A DNA stretch of 8,565 nt from Planctomycetaceae bacterium (GTDB taxonomy: Bacteria > Planctomycetota > UBA1135 > GCA-002686595): contig JABWBL010000117.1 of NCBI GenBank assembly GCA_013360535.1, forward strand, positions 1 through 8,565. Reading direction: 5' to 3'. The notes beneath the pieces were generated by a model. That model saw only the letters and a list, made by a program, of their open reading frames with translations. It had not been told where the DNA came from and did no database searches. A program made the translations under genes and the position numbers. Positions within the stretch are counted from its first letter, which is position 1, and every line of letters starts with the position of its first letter. This document shows, in pieces, positions 4,995 to 8,565 of the stretch.

Positions 4995-6293
4995 ATGCGT
5001 TCGTTGCTTCTCGTTCCGTTCCTCGTCAGCTCCCTCGGCGCTCTCGCCGGTGCGGACACGACGATCTCCGGCTTCGCGCTCACGCGTGCCGCCAACCCCG
5101 TGCCGTCGAGCGCCGCGTGCTCGCTCCCCGACGGCGACTTCATCACCTTCGACGGCCAGTTCATCCGGCGCTGGAACGCCGATGGCTCGTTCGAGGACCA
5201 GCTCGGCTTCCTCGCGAGCTTCGTGTTCCCCAGTTTCGTGCGCCTCACGCCCGCGGGCGACGCGGTGATCATCGGCGACAGCGGGAGCTTCGGCCCAACG
5301 CCCGCCGGCGACCTGCACCACGTCGCGCTCGATGGCTCCGGCGTCACGTTCCTCGGCAGCATCCCCTACAACTTCGACGGCAAGTTCCTGCCCGGTGGCG
5401 ACCTGCTCGTCAGCGCGGCGCCGCTCAACTTCGGCAGCGGCACGGATCTGTTCCGTGTCACGCTCGCGCCGTACTCGGCGACTGTGGTCGGCCACGTCGA
5501 CGGGCCCTCGGGCCCGCTGGCGATCGCGCGCAACGGCGACGTGTTCTACGGCTTCCAGCAGGATCCGACGCTGCCGAACGCTCCGCAGGACATCGTGCGC
5601 TGGAGCGCGGGCCTGCTCGCCTCGGGCACGTTCCTCGACAGCTCGAACGCGAGCGTCTACACGACCTTCGCGGAGCCGACGTCGGTGCTCGAGTTCGAGC
5701 CCGTGCGCGAGCGCCTGGTCGCCGTCGAGAACCGCTACCTCGGCGACCACCGCATCCGCCGCGTGCGCCCCAACGGTCAGGTCTCGCCGATTCTCGTCGA
5801 GGCCGACGAGTGGATCGGCGGGATGCGCTTCGCCTTCGGCGGCTCGAGCGCGACGTTCGACGCCTACCAGCCCGACGACGGAATCCGGCTCGTCTACACC
5901 ACGACCGACTTCTTCTCGTTCGACGACGAGGTGACGGTCGCGCCCGCGCGCCCGACGCTCGTGGTCTCGGGCCTCGGCACGACCGGCACGGGCGCGGTGC
6001 GCTTCGACCTCGCGGGAGGCGTTCCCAACGGCACGGCCCTGCTCACCTACTGCCCGCAGACCGCGCTGTTCCCCGTCGAGCAGACCTACCCGCTGCCGCA
6101 GTTCTTCCTGCACACGCCGTTCCTGCTGCAGGCGACGACGCGCATGCAGTTCCTGATCCCGACGGACGCGAGCGGTGCCGCGGTGCTCACGCTGTGGAAT
6201 CCTGGCGGTCTCGTCGGGCAGAACGGCTGGCAGTTCCACGTCGGACGGCCCAACGGCGTGCAGATCGGCAGCAGCAACGCCGTGACGTTCTGA
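4995..6293 (+). CDS. secreted propeller-like protein of unknown function, under B12 riboswitch
   Basis: The product has 432 residues. Residues 1-20 form a classical signal peptide (MRSLLLVPFL, cleavage after ALAGA), which fixes the ATG at 4995; AGG lies 8 bases upstream. The body (about 35-310) has repeated short units with the pattern P-x-G-D followed by strands: CSLPDGDFITF, VRLTPAGDAVIIG, KFLPGGDLLVSA and AIARNGDVFYGF. This resembles the blades of a beta-propeller of the streptogramin-lyase/NHL type. Residues 320-432 form a separate strand-rich domain ending GWQFHVGRPNGVQIGSSNAV, like C-terminal modules of many planctomycetal secreted proteins. There is no membrane anchor and no PEP-CTERM tail, so it is probably released or surface-attached. 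The riboswitch suggests a role connected with cobalamin supply, for example corrinoid capture outside the cell; this is inference, as no known B12 protein family is recognised. Confidence 0.9.
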   Translation: MRSLLLVPFLVSSLGALAGADTTISGFALTRAANPVPSSAACSLPDGDFITFDGQFIRRWNADGSFEDQLGFLASFVFPSFVRLTPAGDAVIIGDSGSFGPTPAGDLHHVALDGSGVTFLGSIPYNFDGKFLPGGDLLVSAAPLNFGSGTDLFRVTLAPYSATVVGHVDGPSGPLAIARNGDVFYGFQQDPTLPNAPQDIVRWSAGLLASGTFLDSSNASVYTTFAEPTSVLEFEPVRERLVAVENRYLGDHRIRRVRPNGQVSPILVEADEWIGGMRFAFGGSSATFDAYQPDDGIRLVYTTTDFFSFDDEVTVAPARPTLVVSGLGTTGTGAVRFDLAGGVPNGTALLTYCPQTALFPVEQTYPLPQFFLHTPFLLQATTRMQFLIPTDASGAAVLTLWNPGGLVGQNGWQFHVGRPNGVQIGSSNAVTF

Positions 6294-6313
6294 GCGCAGG
6301 GCCCTGTTCTCGT

Positions 6314-6352
6314 CGCGAGCCCGCGTCCCGGCGATCGGGGCGCGGGCTCGCG
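6314..6352. terminator. strong hairpin between convergent genes, probable bidirectional terminator
   Basis: Bases 6314-6329 pair with 6337-6352 over 16 bp with a single T-G wobble (6326/6340), around the 7-base loop GGCGATC. It sits in the 74-bp gap between the convergent secreted-protein and deacetylase genes. No T tract follows on either side, so it may pause polymerase or protect RNA ends instead of acting as a classical intrinsic terminator. Confidence 0.65.
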
Positions 6353-6367
6353 CGTCGTAGGCGAGCG

Positions 6368-7231
6368 CTACAACGCGCCTTCGTGCTCGAGCACTTCGCG
6401 CAGCGAGCCGAAGCGGAACTGCGAGAGCAGCTGTTCGAGGCGCGGCAGCGTGCGGTCGAGGTTCAAGTAGTGGCGGAAGCGCTTGAACGCGGGCGCGGGG
6501 CAACGCGGCTGGTCGGGGTCGAACTCCCACGGGTGGAGGTAGAAGGCGCCCGCACGACCCTTGCGCTCGAGGCTCGCCAGCGCCCCGCGCGTCACCGCGC
6601 CCGGCAGCAGACGGAAGTAGCCGCCGCCTCCGAACGGGAAGTTGCGACCGAGGAGCGGATAGGTCGAGACGGGGAACTCGACGATCTCGCCACCCGCCGC
6701 TTTCACCCTGGAAATCCCGGGTTCGAAGCCCGGAACGCCGTACACCGGGTGCCGCACGGGGTGCACGCTCGAGTCGTAGCGGTAGCCGCGCCGCACGAGC
6801 ACGTCGAAGGCCCACCACGTGTTGCGCGTCAGCGTGAAGGTCGAGGCGCGGAAGCCGATCGGGCGCGGCGCGCCGGCGGCGACCAGCGCGCGCTCGGTGC
6901 GCTCGAGGTCGGACTCGAGCTTCTCGGGGCCCAGATCCTGCAGGAACAGGTGCTCGTAACCGTGGCTCGCGACCTCGTGGCCACCTTCGAGGCAGCGCTG
7001 CACCCACTTGGGGTGCCGCTCGGCGATCCAGCCGAGGAAGAAGAACGTCGCGTGCGAGCGCGTGCGCGCGAGCGCGCCGAGGATGTGCTCCATCCCGATG
7101 TCCAGGCGCGGCTCGACCGCGTCCCAGTCCTCGCGCCGGAAGTGACCGCGCAGGTTCGCGACCTGGAAGTACTCCTCGACGTCGAAGGACATCGCGTGCA
7201 GCTTCGGGTTCGTCGTCGTCACGCTCGCCAT
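6368..7231 (-). CDS. exosortase-locus polysaccharide deacetylase (NodB domain plus DUF3473)
   Basis: The product has 287 residues, without a signal peptide, as usual for the deacetylase found in PEP-CTERM/exosortase polysaccharide loci (TIGR03006-type). The NodB motifs are present: MSFDVEEYFQV (14-24) with Asp17, SHGYEH (89-94) with metal ligands His90 and His94, GFRAS (126-130), YDSSVHPVRHPVYG (151-164) and FYLHPWEF (229-236) with His232. The C-terminal part, including GGGGYFRLLP (200-209) and HPWEFDPDQPR, corresponds to DUF3473. It should remove acetyl groups from N-acetylated sugars of an exopolysaccharide precursor using a divalent metal. AGGAAG stands five bases before the ATG at 7231, which favours this start over Met14. 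It begins one base after the stop of the glycosyltransferase gene, so the two are co-transcribed. Confidence 0.95.
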   Translation of the reverse strand: MASVTTTNPKLHAMSFDVEEYFQVANLRGHFRREDWDAVEPRLDIGMEHILGALARTRSHATFFFLGWIAERHPKWVQRCLEGGHEVASHGYEHLFLQDLGPEKLESDLERTERALVAAGAPRPIGFRASTFTLTRNTWWAFDVLVRRGYRYDSSVHPVRHPVYGVPGFEPGISRVKAAGGEIVEFPVSTYPLLGRNFPFGGGGYFRLLPGAVTRGALASLERKGRAGAFYLHPWEFDPDQPRCPAPAFKRFRHYLNLDRTLPRLEQLLSQFRFGSLREVLEHEGAL

Positions 7232-7232
7232 G

Positions 7233-8429
7233 CTACTTCCTGCGGTTCCTGCGGCGTTCCGCGACGAGCTCGGTGGCGACCTCGATCACGCGGCGCGCGT
7301 TGCCGCGCCACGTGAGGTCGCGCTCGAGCACGTCGGCGCGCGCGCGTGCGCCGAGACGCTCGCGCAGGTGAACGTCGTTCACGAGGCGCTCGAGTGCCGC
7401 GCGCAGGCTCTCGCCGTCGCCGGGCGTCACGAGCAGCGCGTTGCGGTCCTGCTCGAGCACCTCGCGCAGGTTGGGCTGGTCGGGCGCGATCGACGCGAGC
7501 CCGGCGGCCATGTACTCGAACAGCTTCAGCGGCGACGCGTACGGGTTGATCGCGGGCACGAGCGCGAGGTCGAAGGCCGGCAGCAGCGCCGGAATCGAGT
7601 CGTGCGGACGCGGCCCGGCGAAGTGGATGCGCTCGGAAATCCCGAGCGTCGCGGCTTGCGCGACCAGGGCTTCGTGGGCGGGGCCTTCACCGACGAGCAC
7701 GAGCCGCGCGCTCGCGAGCTCCGGCCGCGCGAGCGCGGCGAGCACGAGGTCGAGGCGGTGCCACTCGCGGTAGAAGCCGACGAAACCGAGCACGGGGCCG
7801 GTGGCTTCGGGGCCGAGCCCGAGCGCAGTTCGCGCGCACTCGCGCGCATCGCTCGCGTAGTCGTAAGCCTCCGGATGCACGCCGTTGGGCGTGACGAAGA
7901 TGCGCGAGCGCTCGACACCGCGCTCGGCCACCATGTCTCCAAGCACCTGCGTGACGACGCACACACGATCGGCGCTCTTCCAGATCCAGTCCTCCATGCG
8001 GCGCGCGGTGCCGGGAAACGACAGCCCGCGCGTGCGCGAGAGCTCAAGCACCATCGGCGAGTTGACTTCGAGCACCAGCGGCAGCCCGAGGCGCTGCGCG
8101 GCGGCGACTCCCGCGCCATTTCCGAACGCGTAGCGCTCGTAGATGAAGTCGGGCTCGTGCCGGTTCGCGGCGGCGATGATCTTGGGGCGACCGAAGCTCG
8201 TGTACGCGTACTCCGCGAGCTCGCGAGCGAAACGCGGCAGGCGCGCCATCACGTTCCAGCCGCCGGAGCCCTGTTTCTGCGGCTCCTTCGGCTTCGTTTC
8301 CGCGTCGGAGGCGACGAGGCTGACTTCGAACACCTCGTGGCCGAGCTCGCGGAACGCACGCTGCAACGAGCGGATGTGCACACCTTGGCCGTCGCCGGCG
8401 CTCGTGCGGTGGTGGTAGAGGATCCTCAC
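7233..8429 (-). CDS. GT4-family glycosyltransferase of an exopolysaccharide operon
   Basis: The product has 398 residues, a normal length for a GT-B fold enzyme of family GT4. The N-terminal domain opens with MRILYHHRTSAGDGQGVHI, the acceptor-side nucleotide-free half. The linker carries VTPNGVHPEAY (179-189). The C-terminal donor-binding half has GFVGFYREWHRLDLVL (215-230), LVGEGP (245-250), FAGPRPHDSIPALL (270-283), and SPLKLFEYMAAGLASIAPDQPNLREVL (299-325), the E-x7-E-type region that holds the nucleotide sugar. It should transfer a sugar from a nucleotide donor to a growing lipid-linked glycan at the inner face of the membrane. The style matches glycosyltransferases of exosortase-associated loci; the sugar is not predictable. 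GTG at 8429 overlaps the upstream stop (GTGA), and no good Shine-Dalgarno is seen, so translation is likely coupled. Confidence 0.93.
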   Translation of the reverse strand: MRILYHHRTSAGDGQGVHIRSLQRAFRELGHEVFEVSLVASDAETKPKEPQKQGSGGWNVMARLPRFARELAEYAYTSFGRPKIIAAANRHEPDFIYERYAFGNGAGVAAAQRLGLPLVLEVNSPMVLELSRTRGLSFPGTARRMEDWIWKSADRVCVVTQVLGDMVAERGVERSRIFVTPNGVHPEAYDYASDARECARTALGLGPEATGPVLGFVGFYREWHRLDLVLAALARPELASARLVLVGEGPAHEALVAQAATLGISERIHFAGPRPHDSIPALLPAFDLALVPAINPYASPLKLFEYMAAGLASIAPDQPNLREVLEQDRNALLVTPGDGESLRAALERLVNDVHLRERLGARARADVLERDLTWRGNARRVIEVATELVAERRRNRRK

Positions 8430-8565
8430 GGCCGCACGCTCCGGCGCGCGCGCTCGAGCAACGCTTCGAGCGCATCGAGGCCGACGTTCCAGCCGAAGGT
8501 GCGCGCGTGCGCCCGCAGCAGCTCGGACTCGCGCGGCCGCCCGAGGCGCTCGTCCAGAGCGGCCG
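8426..8565 (-). CDS. 3' end of a probable glycosyltransferase gene, cut by the window edge
   Basis: Only the last 45 complete codons are present, the first starting at 8563, with TGA at 8428-8426. The tail begins AALDERLGRPRESELLRAHA, continues with RTFGWNVGLDALEALLERAR and ends RSVRP. A terminal helix pair with F-x-W and L-x-x-L-x-x-L-L is common at the ends of GT4 glycosyltransferases, and the operon context supports this, but other families end similarly. Its stop overlaps the GTG start of the next gene by 4 bp. Codon third positions are almost all G/C as in real genes here. Confidence 0.8.
   Translation of the reverse strand, partial: AALDERLGRPRESELLRAHARTFGWNVGLDALEALLERARRSVRP

Noticed and set aside
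4695..7315. 770-residue minus-strand frame (4695-7007) and 732-residue plus-strand frame (5117-7315)
   Set aside because: They cross several convergent genes with recognisable domains and consist of Arg/Ala-rich low-complexity sequence.

Overview
The window is a very GC-rich stretch (about 70 % by eye) of a bacterial chromosome. The codon third positions are almost all G or C, so long false reading frames run antisense to the real genes. An exosortase-type polysaccharide locus, and a secreted protein with a beta-rich C-terminal domain, suggest a Gram-negative, free-living bacterium. Planctomycetota is my best guess, but this is inference from protein style, not proof.

Layout. Positions 1-229 hold a doubtful gene tail and low-complexity tandem repeats. 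A MaoC-type hydratase gene lies on the minus strand (230-691). Positions 692-1734 carry no gene I can support. They hold a degenerate heptamer array, two abutting imperfect palindromes (855-938 and 939-1014) and some small hairpins. Next come two plus-strand genes: a small DUF6941-like protein (1735-2100) and a predicted lipoprotein with a GyrI-like effector-binding domain (2180-2797). A convergent minus-strand gene of unknown function (2909-4540) faces them. The 3' ends of both facing genes lie inside one nearly perfect 133-bp palindrome (2791-2923).

The divergent region 4541-4994 contains a good sigma-70-type promoter and a clear cobalamin riboswitch. Both are oriented towards a secreted 432-residue protein (4995-6293) that looks nothing like the usual B12-regulated genes. 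A strong hairpin (6314-6352) separates it from a minus-strand operon that enters from the right edge. That operon reads: the 3' end of a probable glycosyltransferase gene, a GT4 glycosyltransferase, and an exosortase-locus polysaccharide deacetylase. Its junctions are a 4-bp start/stop overlap and a 1-bp gap, so it is a tight polysaccharide-biosynthesis operon.

The most interesting items are the orphan cobalamin riboswitch driving a secreted propeller-like protein, the 133-bp palindrome that supplies stop codons to two convergent genes, and the paired REP-like/MITE-like palindromes beside a heptamer array.
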